Program-made: the position numbers and the translations under genes
Assembly (NCBI GenBank): GCA_965227145.1
Contig: OZ245730.1
Location: 2,666,001 to 2,730,000 of the forward strand
Direction of reading: 5' to 3'
Length of the DNA: 64,000 bases
DNA from: JACKAQ01 sp965227145
GTDB taxonomy: Bacteria; Calditrichota; Calditrichia; RBG-13-44-9; J075
Notes under the pieces: generated by a model
What the model was told of the DNA's origin: nothing
The model's input: the letters and a program-made list of their open reading frames with translations, nothing else
Database searches by the model: none
Shown: piece by piece, positions 23,209 to 32,744 of the stretch
How positions within the stretch are numbered: position 1 is the first letter of the stretch
How the letters are laid out: the number at the start of each line of letters is the position of its first letter

Positions 23209-24139
23209 AATTATCATTGGCACACGCGACAGCCAATTGGCGCTTTGGCAAACCGAATGGGTGAAATCCCACTTACAAAATCATTTGCCGGAACTGCGGT
23301 TTGAAACCGAAGAAGTGAAAACAATTGGTGATCGCATCCTGGACATCCCACTCTCGGACATTGGCGATAAAGGATTATTTACAAAGGAATTAGACGTTGC
23401 TCTTTTGCAAAACAGAATTGATTTGGCTGTCCACAGTTTAAAGGATTTGCCAACAATTCTACCCGATGGATTGACCATTGGCGCAATCACCGAACGATGG
23501 GATGTCCGCGATGCGTTCATCTCGAAACATGGGAAAAATTTGGCGGAATTGCCGGAAAACGCGGTCATCGCGACGGGCAGTTTGCGCCGGAAAGCGCAGC
23601 TGCTCAACTACCGCCGCGACCTCAAAATGGTCGATATTCGCGGCAACCTGAACACCCGTTTCCGCAAATTTGACGATAGCAACTGGGACGGAATGATTTT
23701 GGCGGTTGCCGGTATCGAGCGGCTCGGCTGGGCAGATCGCATCAGCGAAAAAATTTCAATGGACGTGATGTTGCCGGCAGTCGGGCAGGGCAGTTTTGCC
23801 GTTGTTTGCCGGGAAAACGACAGCCGGATTTTGGAAATTATTCGCAATATCAATCACCGGCCATCCGAAATTGCCGCGACTGCTGAACGTGCCATGTTGC
23901 GCACGCTGGAAGGCGGCTGTCATGTGCCGATTGGCGCATTTGCGCAGGTTTCCGGGCAGCAATTGCACATCAGCGGATGCGTTGCCAGTTTGGATGGCAA
24001 CCGTTTGTTGCGCACGGAAATGGATGCATCTATCACGAATGCGGAACATACCGGATTTTCTCTCGCAAAGGAATTGCTAAAAATGGGCGCCGGCGAAATT
24101 CTCGCCGAAATCCGCAAAGACGAGGCGCAATCGAAATGA
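23198..24139 (+). CDS. hemC: Porphobilinogen deaminase (hydroxymethylbilane synthase)
   Basis: HemC joins four porphobilinogens into hydroxymethylbilane. The product is 313 aa from MNNKIIIGTRDSQLALWQ; the start lies 11 bases inside hemA and agrees with the family N-terminus (an upstream in-frame ATG does not). The dipyrromethane cofactor would attach to Cys241 in LEGGCHVPIG, and the catalytic Asp lies in HSLKDLP (Asp83). Arginine-rich binding motifs GSLRRKAQL and DIRGNLNTR are intact. The stop shares an ATGA with the hemD start, so translation is coupled. Confidence 0.97.
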   Translation: MNNKIIIGTRDSQLALWQTEWVKSHLQNHLPELRFETEEVKTIGDRILDIPLSDIGDKGLFTKELDVALLQNRIDLAVHSLKDLPTILPDGLTIGAITERWDVRDAFISKHGKNLAELPENAVIATGSLRRKAQLLNYRRDLKMVDIRGNLNTRFRKFDDSNWDGMILAVAGIERLGWADRISEKISMDVMLPAVGQGSFAVVCRENDSRILEIIRNINHRPSEIAATAERAMLRTLEGGCHVPIGAFAQVSGQQLHISGCVASLDGNRLLRTEMDASITNAEHTGFSLAKELLKMGAGEILAEIRKDEAQSK

Positions 24140-24936
24140 ACGCGCTGAACGGAAAAAATGTGTTGTTCTGCCGCCCGCAGAATGCCAGCGCAGCGTTCGA
24201 AACCGCGTTTCGTTCTGCCGGTGCAAATGTGGGATTTTTTGAGCCGTATCGCATCGAATTTGCCGATCCCGCAGAACCGCAAACTACAGAAATTCTCGGC
24301 GAGATCGACACGTTCGACTGGCTGCTGCTGAGCAGCCAAAACGGGGTTGATGCGCTGGTGACTGCACTGGAAAAATTGCAGATTGATCTGGCAATTTTAT
24401 CGAAAATTCCGGTTGGAACGGTCGGCGTAAAAGCGGCGAAACGGCTGATCGAATTGGTACCGGACGCTGAAATTTACGCGAAAGCGGCCAATTTGCAATC
24501 GCTGCTGAGCCATATTTCCCAAATTTACCCGGAAGAAACCGTGCGACTGTTGCATGTAACCAGCGTTCAATCGCTGGAAAATATTGCGCCCGAAATTCCC
24601 GGAAATGTGACATTGCAACGCGTGCCGCTGTATCAAACCATCGCAAACGAACGATTTGACAGCGAAAATTTGACGGAAATTCTCACCGGCAAATTCGATG
24701 TTTTTGTGTTCAGCAGCCCGACATCATTTGATTATTTCCGGCAAATAATTGCCGGCGACGATCTGTTGCGATCAACCGCAATCGCTGTTTTTGGGGAAAC
24801 GACCGCAGCGCATCTTCGGGAAAACGGCATCGATCCGCAGATTATTCCGGACATTGTTTCGCCGGAAGAATTGTGTAAATCGACCATCGATTTTTTTGAA
24901 CAATCGATCAAACTTGAACATTTATCGAACCACTAA
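24136..24936 (+). CDS. hemD: Uroporphyrinogen-III synthase
   Basis: HemD cyclises hydroxymethylbilane with inversion of ring D. The 266-aa product begins MNALNGKNVLFCRPQN and shows the two-lobed family pattern: DWLLLSSQNGVDALV, VGTVGVKAAKRL, VYLLHV-like RLLHVTSVQSLENI and DVFVFSSPTSFDYF. The family has little conserved sequence, so operon position between hemC and hemE is strong support. It overlaps hemC by four bases. It is not fused to a methyltransferase, so it serves heme rather than a siroheme-type fusion. Confidence 0.93.
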   Translation: MNALNGKNVLFCRPQNASAAFETAFRSAGANVGFFEPYRIEFADPAEPQTTEILGEIDTFDWLLLSSQNGVDALVTALEKLQIDLAILSKIPVGTVGVKAAKRLIELVPDAEIYAKAANLQSLLSHISQIYPEETVRLLHVTSVQSLENIAPEIPGNVTLQRVPLYQTIANERFDSENLTEILTGKFDVFVFSSPTSFDYFRQIIAGDDLLRSTAIAVFGETTAAHLRENGIDPQIIPDIVSPEELCKSTIDFFEQSIKLEHLSNH

Positions 24937-24962
24937 AAATAAAGCAAGGATATACAGAACCG

Positions 24963-26015
24963 ATGAGTGAACAAAACAACCACCTGTTTATAGACGCCTG
25001 TTTTCAGAAACCGGTTGCACGCACGCCGGTTTGGATGATGCGGCAAGCCGGGCGCTATCTTCCGGAATACCGTGCGGTGCGGGCGAATCACGATTTTATC
25101 ACAATGTATAAAACACCGGAATTGGCTGCGGAAGTAACCTTGCAGCCGGTTGATATTATTGGAGTGGATGCCGCAATTTTGTTCTCCGATATTTTGGTAA
25201 TTCCTGAAGCGATGGGCATGGAATTGCAATTTCACGAAGGGCGCGGACCGGTGTTCCCCTCGCCCATCCGCAGCGAAAACGATCTGTCTAAATTGCACAA
25301 TATTGACGCGGCAGCCGAACTGGATTTCGTGATGGACGCGATCAAACTGGTGCGCAATACGCTCGACGGCAAAGTGCCGTTGATCGGGTTCAGTGGCGCA
25401 CCGTGGACGCTGGCAACTTACATGATTGAAGGCAGCGGCTCTAAAAATTTCAAACATATTAAAGAATGGCGATATGCGCGACCCGATTTACTGCACAAAT
25501 TGCTCCACGCAATTTCCGATGCGGTGATCGATTATTGTCGTGCAAAAGTTACCGCCGGTGCGCAAGCCATCCAGATTTTCGATTCGTGGGCAGGCATTTT
25601 GGACGAAGACGGTTTCAACGAATTTGCGCTGGTTTATGTGAAACGAATTATCGCAGCGATTCGCCAGCAGGGCGTGCCAATTATTTATTTTGCCAAAGGC
25701 GCAATGAGCTGGCTGGAAAAAGTGGGCGAAAGCGGCGCCGATGTTGTGGGGCTGGACTGGACGATCAACCTGAGTACCGCACGAAAAACGCTCGGCAATC
25801 GCGTTGCGCTGCAGGGCAATCTCGATCCGACCGCGTTGTATGCTTCGCCGCAAAACATTCGTCAATTTGTCAAAAAAATGTTGGCGGAAAACGGCTCGGC
25901 AAACGGGCACATCGCCAATTTGGGGCACGGCATTTTACCGGATATTCCGGTCGAACACGCCCGCGAATTCATCAACGCCGTAAAAGAAGAAAGCGTTATT
26001 TATCATCAATCTTAA
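24963..26015 (+). CDS. hemE: Uroporphyrinogen decarboxylase
   Basis: HemE removes four carboxyl groups to form coproporphyrinogen III. At 350 aa it is of usual length. The two signatures are present: PVWMMRQAGRYLPEYRAVR near the N-terminus (Arg/Asp substrate contacts) and the segment GFSGAPWTLATYMIEGSGS. The catalytic Asp lies in the ILFSDILVIPEAMG region. AAGGAT precedes the ATG. It lies 26 bases after hemD and 17 bases before hemN, within the same transcription unit. Confidence 0.97.
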   Translation: MSEQNNHLFIDACFQKPVARTPVWMMRQAGRYLPEYRAVRANHDFITMYKTPELAAEVTLQPVDIIGVDAAILFSDILVIPEAMGMELQFHEGRGPVFPSPIRSENDLSKLHNIDAAAELDFVMDAIKLVRNTLDGKVPLIGFSGAPWTLATYMIEGSGSKNFKHIKEWRYARPDLLHKLLHAISDAVIDYCRAKVTAGAQAIQIFDSWAGILDEDGFNEFALVYVKRIIAAIRQQGVPIIYFAKGAMSWLEKVGESGADVVGLDWTINLSTARKTLGNRVALQGNLDPTALYASPQNIRQFVKKMLAENGSANGHIANLGHGILPDIPVEHAREFINAVKEESVIYHQS

Positions 26016-26032
26016 ACCATTGGGTTAATGAG

Positions 26033-27430
26033 ATGAAGCAAAATTATAAAGTATCCGTCGATTCAGATTTGTTAAAAAAATACAACCAGCCGGGACCGCG
26101 ATACACCAGCTACCCGACCGCGCCGCACTTCCACGAAGGCTTTACGCCGGAACATTTTTTACAGGAAATTGAGGTGACCAACGCCAGCAAAAACGCACCG
26201 GATTTGTCGCTCTATTTCCATTTTCCGTTTTGCCGAACCCTTTGTTATTTCTGCGGTTGCAACGTGATCATTACCCACAATCCGAAACGGATTGAGCGCT
26301 ATCTGGACTATCTCAAAAAAGAGATTGATCTGGTGAGTGCCAAAATCAATTCCCACCGGAAAGTGGTGCAATTGCACTGGGGCGGCGGCACGCCGACGTA
26401 TCTCACACCGGCGCAAATCACGGATATTTTCAGCTACATCAAAACGCATTTCAACTTTGCGGACGATGCGGAAATCAGCATCGAAATTGATCCGCGCACC
26501 ATCAAAAACGACCATTTATCGACCCTGCGGAGTTTGGGTTTCAACCGGGTGAGTTTTGGTGTGCAGGATTTTAACGTTCAGGTGCAGGAAACCATCAACC
26601 GCATCCAAACGGACGAGCAAAACCAATTTGTCATCGACGAAAGCCGCCGGCTCGATTTTGATTCCGTAAACGTGGATTTGATTTACGGCTTGCCGTATCA
26701 AACCGTGGAATCTTACAAAAAAACGCTCGATCGCGTAATTGAACTTTCACCGGACCGGCTGGCGATTTTCAACTATGCGCATGTGCCGTGGTTGAAAAAA
26801 CATCAGCAAATTATTCCCGAAGAAGCCATGCCGGACACCACCGAACGGCTCGCTATTCTGAAACTGGTGATCGAACGGCTCACCGAAGCGGGCTACGTTT
26901 ACATCGGGATGGATCACTTTGCCAAACCGGACGACGAGCTGACCAAAGCGCTGGCGGAGAAAACGTTGTATCGCAATTTTCAGGGATACAGCACCCGCGC
27001 TGGTGCGGAAGTTTATGCGATGGGCATTACCGCCATCAGCCAGTTGGATTATGTGTATGCCCAAAATGTAAAAACCACCAAAGAATACGAAACGATGCTA
27101 GACAACGGCCAACTGCCGACGATGGTAGGTTACCAATTAACGAAAGATGACAAAATTCGCCAGTTTGTGATTACCGAAATTATGTGCAACAATCGCGTGT
27201 TGAAAGAGGAAGTGACTCGGCGATTCAGCATCGATTTTGACGAATATTTTGCCGGATTTGAAACAAAACTGGAACCGTTTGTGCTGGATGGGTTGGTCGA
27301 AATTTTACCCGATCGCATCGAAATTTCCGATGCCGGACGGTTGGTGGTGCGCAACATCGCGATGGAATTTGACGCGTATCTCGAAAAAGATCGCCAGCGC
27401 GAAAAACCGATTTATTCCCGCACGGTTTGA
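26033..27430 (+). CDS. hemN: Oxygen-independent coproporphyrinogen III oxidase (radical SAM)
   Basis: HemN converts coproporphyrinogen III to protoporphyrinogen IX by radical SAM chemistry without oxygen. The 465-aa product begins MKQNYKVSVDSDLLKKYNQP. The cluster motif CRTLCYFC (Cys67, Cys71, Cys74, CxxxCxxC) is followed by another Cys at 76, as in true HemN. The preceding YTSYPTAPHF and later YSTRAGAEVYAMGITAIS are HemN features that separate it from the HemW heme chaperone. The enzyme choice implies heme synthesis under anoxic or microoxic conditions. A longer frame extending into hemE is an artefact. Confidence 0.95.
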   Translation: MKQNYKVSVDSDLLKKYNQPGPRYTSYPTAPHFHEGFTPEHFLQEIEVTNASKNAPDLSLYFHFPFCRTLCYFCGCNVIITHNPKRIERYLDYLKKEIDLVSAKINSHRKVVQLHWGGGTPTYLTPAQITDIFSYIKTHFNFADDAEISIEIDPRTIKNDHLSTLRSLGFNRVSFGVQDFNVQVQETINRIQTDEQNQFVIDESRRLDFDSVNVDLIYGLPYQTVESYKKTLDRVIELSPDRLAIFNYAHVPWLKKHQQIIPEEAMPDTTERLAILKLVIERLTEAGYVYIGMDHFAKPDDELTKALAEKTLYRNFQGYSTRAGAEVYAMGITAISQLDYVYAQNVKTTKEYETMLDNGQLPTMVGYQLTKDDKIRQFVITEIMCNNRVLKEEVTRRFSIDFDEYFAGFETKLEPFVLDGLVEILPDRIEISDAGRLVVRNIAMEFDAYLEKDRQREKPIYSRTV

Positions 27431-27448
27431 CTCGGCGAAATTGATCCC

Positions 27449-27475
27449 GGGGATTCCTGCCTTCACAGGAATGAC
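27449..27475. repeat. Short palindromic repeat (ATTCCTGCCTTCRCAGGAAT type)
   Basis: The segment between hemN and hemY carries ATTCCTGCCTTCACAGGAAT, a hairpin with arms ATTCCTG/CAGGAAT. A second copy with one base different lies at 31554-31582 between hemL and hemH. It is a dispersed repeat of the kind often found in bacterial intergenic DNA and could shape the polycistronic mRNA. Confidence 0.75.
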
Positions 27476-27570
27476 ATATTTGGCGTCACTTCTGCGGATG
27501 CAGGAGTCTCCCGCCAACTGCTCCGGGGACAATTGGTCTGACACACATTTTTAGAATTTTGGGGGCACAA

Positions 27571-28986
27571 ATGAAATCTGAAATAAAAACCGACGTTGCC
27601 ATTATTGGCGCAGGAATTTCCGGGCTGACCGCGGCGCATTTTCTCGCGAAATCCGGAAAAAGTGTGGTTGTTTTGGAGAAAAACAACCGCATCGGCGGAT
27701 CGATCCACAGCGAAAAACGCGACGGATTTTTGATCGAACACGGTCCGAACAGCACGCTGGAAACCACGCCGATTTTGGGCGAATTATTTGCAGACCTGAA
27801 CATTCAATCGCAATTGCAATACGCTACCGAAACCGCCAACAAACGCTATATTGTGCGATACGGCAAACTAAACGCACTTCCGGCATCGCCGCCGGCGTTT
27901 ATCAAAAGCAACTTATTTTCGGCATCCGCGAAATTGCGATTGTTAAAAGAGCCGTTCATCAAACCGGCACCGCCGGAAAAAGATGAATCGCTGGGCGCAT
28001 TTGTGCAGCGCAGACTCGGACAGGAATTTCTGGATTACGCGATCAACCCGTTTGTTGCGGGTGTTTATGCCGGAAAGCCGGAAACGCTGTGCATCAAAAG
28101 CGCATTTCCGAAGCTGCACCAGTTGGAACAGGAATATGGCAGCCTCATCAAAGGCGCGATTTTGGGTGCGCGAAAACGCAAAAAATCTGCGGAAAAAGCC
28201 AAATCACACGCCAAAATGCTGTCGTTTCAAAACGGTTTGCAAACGGTGACGGATGCCATCGGTAAATCGCTGGCAAAGCAGATATTCACCGAAACGACTA
28301 TTGTGAGCATTCGCCGCGATGGGCAACAATTTGAAATCGATGTTCAATCGCCGGACGGCGAATCGCATATTTCTGCAACTACACTGTTGCTGACTATTCC
28401 GGCGCATCAATACGAAAAACTGCCGTTCGAATTCGATTTTCCGCTGCAGGGGCAATTTGAGGATATTTATTATCCGCCGGTGAGCATGGTTTATTTTGGC
28501 TATAAAAAGCAACCGGATTGCGTGCCGCTGGACGGATTTGGTTTTCTGGTGCCGGAAAAAGAGCAGCGCCAGATTTTGGGAACGCTGTGGAGTTCCAGCA
28601 TTTTTCCCGGGCGAATGCCCGATGGCGGCGCGGCGCTTACCACATTTGTCGGCGGCAGCCGGCAGCCGGAAAACGCGCTATTGCCGGACGATCAGTTGAG
28701 CGAGCTCGTGCAAAACGATCTCCGCGAATTGATGGGCATCAGCCAAAAACCGGATGTGGTTGTCATTCGCAAATGGCAAAAAGCGATTCCCCAATACCGG
28801 CTCGGGCATCAACAATTGATGCGCGATATCGAATTATTTGAGCAAAAAAATCCAGGAATGTTCATTTCCGGGAATTTTCGCGGCGGTATTTCCGTTGCCG
28901 ATTGCGTCAAACAGGCGCACGGAATGAGCGAAACGATTTCCCGGTTTTTGGTTGAAAACAATAAAGTTGCGCTCGAAACCGCGTAA
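27571..28986 (+). CDS. hemY: Protoporphyrinogen oxidase, FAD-dependent (HemY type)
   Basis: The enzyme oxidises protoporphyrinogen IX to protoporphyrin IX. The product is 471 aa from MKSEIKTDVAIIGAGISGL, with the FAD dinucleotide-binding glycines in VAIIGAGISGLTAAHFL and the acidic end LEKNNRIGGSIHSE. The family middle (NPFVAGVYAGKPETLCIKSAF) and the C-terminal FAD motif (MFISGNFRGGISVADCVKQA) are clear. The start is preceded by GGGGG. HemY classically uses O2 as acceptor, while HemN in the same operon is O2-independent; the mixture also occurs in other bacteria, where the acceptor is not always known. No hemQ/coproheme-pathway gene is present, and HemH would act last. Confidence 0.93.
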   Translation: MKSEIKTDVAIIGAGISGLTAAHFLAKSGKSVVVLEKNNRIGGSIHSEKRDGFLIEHGPNSTLETTPILGELFADLNIQSQLQYATETANKRYIVRYGKLNALPASPPAFIKSNLFSASAKLRLLKEPFIKPAPPEKDESLGAFVQRRLGQEFLDYAINPFVAGVYAGKPETLCIKSAFPKLHQLEQEYGSLIKGAILGARKRKKSAEKAKSHAKMLSFQNGLQTVTDAIGKSLAKQIFTETTIVSIRRDGQQFEIDVQSPDGESHISATTLLLTIPAHQYEKLPFEFDFPLQGQFEDIYYPPVSMVYFGYKKQPDCVPLDGFGFLVPEKEQRQILGTLWSSSIFPGRMPDGGAALTTFVGGSRQPENALLPDDQLSELVQNDLRELMGISQKPDVVVIRKWQKAIPQYRLGHQQLMRDIELFEQKNPGMFISGNFRGGISVADCVKQAHGMSETISRFLVENNKVALETA

Positions 28987-29060
28987 TTGCATCGCTTCGA
29001 GCTTCACCGGAACGACTGAAACGGTTCCAAAAAAATATTCGAAAATTTAACGGAGCAAAC

Positions 29061-30032
29061 ATGTTTACCCCATATTACCGGATGCGCCGTCTGCGCAAAA
29101 ACCCGCAAATTCGCAACATGGTTCGGGAAACGATTGTCACACCAAACGACTTCATTTATCCGCTGTTTGTGATTCCCGGAAAAGATAAAATCAACCCCAT
29201 CAGCAGCATGCCGGGCAACGCCCAAATGTCCATCGATCATTTGGTGAAAGAGGCAAAAATCGTTCGCGATTTGGGCATTCAATCGGTCATTTTATTCGGG
29301 ATTCCGGAGCAAAAAGATGCCTGCGGCAGCGATGCCACCAGCGAAAACGGGATTATTTGCCGGGCGTTGGTTGCGCTGAAAGAAGCCGTTCCGGAACTCT
29401 ATTTGATCACCGATGTGTGCTTTTGCGAATACACCGATCACGGTCACTGCGGTCCGCTGAAAGGCGATGAAGTGGACAACGATGCAACGCTGGAACTTCT
29501 GCAAAAACAGGTAGTTGTGCAGGCAAAAAGCGGTGCGGACATGGTTGCGCCATCCGGAATGATGGACGGAATGGTCGGCGCGATTCGCGAAGGATTGGAC
29601 AGCGAAGGATTTGAAAATATCCCCATTATGAGCTACGCGGCGAAATTTGCATCCGGATTTTACGGACCCTTCCGCGAAGCTGCGGAATCGACCCCGCAAT
29701 TTGGCGATCGCAGCAGCTACCAAATGGACCCGGCAAACGGCAACGAAGCGATCCGCGAAACCGCGCTGGATGTTGAAGAAGGCGCAGATATTATTATGGT
29801 GAAACCGGCGATGCCCTATCTCGATATTTTGCAGCGCATCAAATCCGAGTTTGGATTGCCGACTGCAGCGTATCAGGTTTCCGGCGAATTTGCGATGATC
29901 AAAGCGGCTGCCGAACGCGGCTGGCTGGATCACGATCGCGTAATGCTGGAATCGCTGACCTCCATCAAACGCGCCGGCGCGGACCTCATTTTGACCTATT
30001 TCGCAAAAGAAGCGGCTGAGTTGCTGGGTTGA
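29061..30032 (+). CDS. hemB: Porphobilinogen synthase (delta-aminolevulinate dehydratase)
   Basis: HemB condenses two aminolevulinates to porphobilinogen. The 323-aa product has the Schiff-base lysines Lys195 (SYAAKFASGFYGPFR) and Lys248 (IIMVKPAMPYLD). The active-site metal cysteines Cys120, Cys122 and Cys130 (DVCFCEYTDHGHCG) are all present, so it is the zinc-dependent form rather than the Asp-rich magnesium form. It lies in the middle of the operon between hemY and hemL, with about 75 bases before it and 190 bases of palindromic repeats after it. Confidence 0.97.
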   Translation: MFTPYYRMRRLRKNPQIRNMVRETIVTPNDFIYPLFVIPGKDKINPISSMPGNAQMSIDHLVKEAKIVRDLGIQSVILFGIPEQKDACGSDATSENGIICRALVALKEAVPELYLITDVCFCEYTDHGHCGPLKGDEVDNDATLELLQKQVVVQAKSGADMVAPSGMMDGMVGAIREGLDSEGFENIPIMSYAAKFASGFYGPFREAAESTPQFGDRSSYQMDPANGNEAIRETALDVEEGADIIMVKPAMPYLDILQRIKSEFGLPTAAYQVSGEFAMIKAAAERGWLDHDRVMLESLTSIKRAGADLILTYFAKEAAELLG

Positions 30033-30062
30033 AATAATGGCATTCGATTGAACAATAATTTC

Positions 30063-30177
30063 GGACGGGTCTCGACCCGTCCCTACAAAATGTTGGATCA
30101 GTAGGGAACGGTCGCGACCGTTCCGATGGTTTTTCAACCAAAATCGAATAAACAAATGAACGGGTTGCGACCGTTCC
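30063..30177. repeat. Cluster of three palindromic repeats between hemB and hemL
   Basis: GGACGGGTCTCGACCCGTCC (30063-30082) and GGAACGGTCGCGACCGTTCC (30105-30124) are near-perfect palindromes. A third, AACGGGTTGCGACCGTTCC (30159-30177), is a hybrid of the two. They share the core GGGTCGNGACCG and look like a dispersed REP-type family. In the mRNA they would form strong hairpins that may tune expression or stability of the distal genes. Confidence 0.8.
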
Positions 30178-30223
30178 AAAAGAATTCATGTAACTATCTG
30201 TTTTTATTTCGGTTGGAGAGAAA

Positions 30224-31519
30224 ATGCGTAACACAGAAAAAAGCAAATTATTATTTCAACGCGCCACGAAAGTATTGCCCGGCGGTGTGAATTCACCGGT
30301 TCGGGCGTTCAAATCCGTTGGCGGCGAACCCATTTTTTTCGAACGCGCCGAAGGTGCGTATTTGTTCGATGCGGATGGGAATAAATACATCGATTACGTT
30401 GGCTCGTGGGGACCGATGATTGTGGGTTTTTCCCACCCGCAAGTGATTGACGCGATTCGCGAAACCGCCCAAAAAGCGGTCAGTTTTGGTGCATCCACCG
30501 AGCTGGAAATCGATTTGGCGGAAAAAGTGATCGACATGGTGCCATCCATCGAAATGGTGCGGATGGTCAACTCCGGCACAGAAGCGACAATGAGCGCCAT
30601 CCGTTTGGCGCGCGGTTACACGGGACGTCACAAAATTATCAAATTCAGCGGTTGTTATCACGGGCATGCGGATAGTTTTCTGATTCAGGCTGGCTCCGGT
30701 GCAACAACGCTCGGCGTGCCGAACAGTCCTGGCGTAACGCCCGGCAGTGCGGCAGATACACTGATCGCGCAATTCAATAATATGCTATCAGTTCAGCGAT
30801 TGATCGATGAAAATCCCGCAGAAATTGCCGCAATAATAGTAGAGCCGATTGCCGGAAATATGGGGCTGGTGCTCCCGAAAGACCATTTTCTGCAGCAATT
30901 GCGCGATGTATGCACCAAAAACGGCATCGTGCTGATTTTTGACGAAGTGATGACCGGTTTTCGAGTCGCGCGCGGCGGCGTTCAGGAACGTTATGGCGTC
31001 ACGCCGGATATGACGACACTCGGCAAAATTATCGGCGGCGGGCTGCCGGTGGGCGCATATGGCGGCAAAAAAGAAATTATGGAAATGGTTGCACCGGTTG
31101 GACCAGTGTATCAGGCGGGCACGCTTTCCGGCAATCCGCTGGCGATGCGCGCCGGTTTGGAAACGCTGAAACTCATCGACCAACCCGGATTTTACGAATC
31201 GCTGGAAAGCAAATCTGCCAAACTGGCTAACGGCGTTCGCCAAAATATGGAAAAACTGGGTGTCGATTTTTACCAATCCCGCTGCGGGTCGATGGGTTGT
31301 TTGTTCTTTTATCCCGAACCGGTTCACGATTACGAAACTGCGGTAAAATCCGATACAGCCGCATACGGCGTGTATTTCAATTCACTGCTGCAAAACGGCG
31401 TATATTTTGCACCTGCGCAATTTGAGGCGTTTTTCGTATCTGCTGCGCACAGCGATGACGATATCGAAAAAACTATTGAGGCAAATTTTAACGCTCTGCA
31501 AAAAGCGATTTCGAAATAA
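30224..31519 (+). CDS. hemL: Glutamate-1-semialdehyde 2,1-aminomutase
   Basis: HemL moves the amino group of glutamate-1-semialdehyde to give 5-aminolevulinate, using PLP. The 431-aa product has the PLP lysine Lys268 in TTLGKIIGGGLPVGAYGG, the FDEVMTGFRVA segment with the cofactor Asp, and the N-terminal PGGVNSPVRAFKSVGG typical of GSAM. A GGAGAG ribosome binding site stands eight bases before the ATG. With hemA it confirms that aminolevulinate comes from glutamate (C5 route) and not from glycine. Confidence 0.97.
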   Translation: MRNTEKSKLLFQRATKVLPGGVNSPVRAFKSVGGEPIFFERAEGAYLFDADGNKYIDYVGSWGPMIVGFSHPQVIDAIRETAQKAVSFGASTELEIDLAEKVIDMVPSIEMVRMVNSGTEATMSAIRLARGYTGRHKIIKFSGCYHGHADSFLIQAGSGATTLGVPNSPGVTPGSAADTLIAQFNNMLSVQRLIDENPAEIAAIIVEPIAGNMGLVLPKDHFLQQLRDVCTKNGIVLIFDEVMTGFRVARGGVQERYGVTPDMTTLGKIIGGGLPVGAYGGKKEIMEMVAPVGPVYQAGTLSGNPLAMRAGLETLKLIDQPGFYESLESKSAKLANGVRQNMEKLGVDFYQSRCGSMGCLFFYPEPVHDYETAVKSDTAAYGVYFNSLLQNGVYFAPAQFEAFFVSAAHSDDDIEKTIEANFNALQKAISK

Positions 31520-31553
31520 ATAAAGAGTAATTGTGTAGCTGAGAGAATTGATT

Positions 31554-31582
31554 GGAGATTCCTGCCTTCGCAGGAATGACCG
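31554..31582. repeat. Short palindromic repeat, second copy
   Basis: ATTCCTGCCTTCGCAGGAAT followed by GACCGG matches the element at 27449-27475 with one changed base. It forms a seven-pair hairpin between hemL and hemH. Confidence 0.75.
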
Positions 31583-31639
31583 GTTGATTATCACAAAAAT
31601 GTTAGATCGTTTCCCAAATACAATGAGGAAAATATTCGA

Positions 31640-32677
31640 ATGAAATATTCAGAAAATAAACGGGGTGTTTTGCTGGTGAATCTGGGATCGCCGGATTCGA
31701 CGAGTGTCGCGGATGTTCGCAAATATCTGCGCGAGTTTTTGATGGATGCGCGTGTCATCGATGCACCGTATCCCATTCGCAAAATGATTGTGGAATTGTT
31801 CATCCTGCCTTTTCGCCCGAAAAATTCGGCGCACGCATATCAGACCATTTGGTGGGACGAAGGCTCGCCGCTGATTGTGCTCAGCCAGCGCCTGCACAAC
31901 GGCGTGCAAGAAAAGCTGGAAATCCCCGTTGAATTGGGCATGCGTTACGGCAACCCGTCCATCGAAAGTGGCATTCGCAAGCTGATGGAACAGGGTGTGC
32001 AGGAAATTTTCCTGTTTCCGTTGTATCCGCATTACGCAATGGCAACTTACGAAACCGTGGTTGTGGAAGCCGAACGGGTGCTGAAAAAATTGAAATCGGG
32101 CGTCAAATTGACCAAACAACCACCGTTTTTCGATCATCCGGGTTACATTTCCGCGCTGTTCGAGAGCGCTAAAGAATATCTGGAAAAAGAATTTGATTAC
32201 CTGTTGTTCAGCTATCACGGCGTGCCGGAGCGTCATTGCAAAAAAACCGATCCCACCGGCGAACATTGTTTTAAAGTTGACAATTGTTGCGAAGTGCCGT
32301 CACCGGCGCATTTGACCTGTTACCGGCATCAGGTGTTTCGCAGCACAGAGGAATTTGTGAAACTGGCAAATATTCCCAAAGAAAAATATTCTGTGGCGTT
32401 CCAGTCACGATTGGGAATGGACGCATGGCTGCAACCGGCAACCGCGGAAGAAGTGCTGCGGCTGGCGGAAAACGGGGTCAAAAAATTGCTGGTGATGTGC
32501 CCGGCGTTTGTTTCCGACTGCCTCGAAACGTTGGAAGAAATTGGCATTGGCGTCAAACAATCGTTTCTGGATGCCGGCGGCGAAGAATTTACCATGATTC
32601 CCTGCATGAACGATCACCCGGAATGGGTGGCGCAACTCGCTGAGTGGTGCGAAGTTGAGATGCCTGTTGAAAAATAA
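31640..32677 (+). CDS. hemH: Ferrochelatase
   Basis: HemH inserts ferrous iron into protoporphyrin IX, the last step of the pathway. The 345-aa product begins KRGVLLVNLGSPDSTSVADV. It contains the catalytic histidine motif LLFSYHGVPERHC, the FPLYPHYAMATYETV segment and the C-terminal FVSDCLETLEEIGI with the acidic metal-path residues. Several Cys residues around CKKTDPTGEHCFKVDNCCEV recall forms described to carry an iron-sulphur cluster, but this is not certain here. It is the last biosynthetic gene of the operon, 67 bases before the sensor kinase. Confidence 0.96.
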   Translation: MKYSENKRGVLLVNLGSPDSTSVADVRKYLREFLMDARVIDAPYPIRKMIVELFILPFRPKNSAHAYQTIWWDEGSPLIVLSQRLHNGVQEKLEIPVELGMRYGNPSIESGIRKLMEQGVQEIFLFPLYPHYAMATYETVVVEAERVLKKLKSGVKLTKQPPFFDHPGYISALFESAKEYLEKEFDYLLFSYHGVPERHCKKTDPTGEHCFKVDNCCEVPSPAHLTCYRHQVFRSTEEFVKLANIPKEKYSVAFQSRLGMDAWLQPATAEEVLRLAENGVKKLLVMCPAFVSDCLETLEEIGIGVKQSFLDAGGEEFTMIPCMNDHPEWVAQLAEWCEVEMPVEK

Positions 32678-32744
32678 TTGAGAGGTGTTTATTGCGATAC
32701 GTTTCCGTAATTTCCGATAAACAACATCGAGAAACATTTATGTG

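Noticed and set aside
24284..24646. Antisense open frames across hemD and other heme genes
   Set aside because: They mirror the codon pattern of the sense gene, have no ribosome binding site and no recognisable protein features.
25466..26032. Extended N-terminus for hemN running into hemE
   Set aside because: It is an out-of-frame reading of hemE; the HemN family start matches MKQNYKVSVDSD at 26033.
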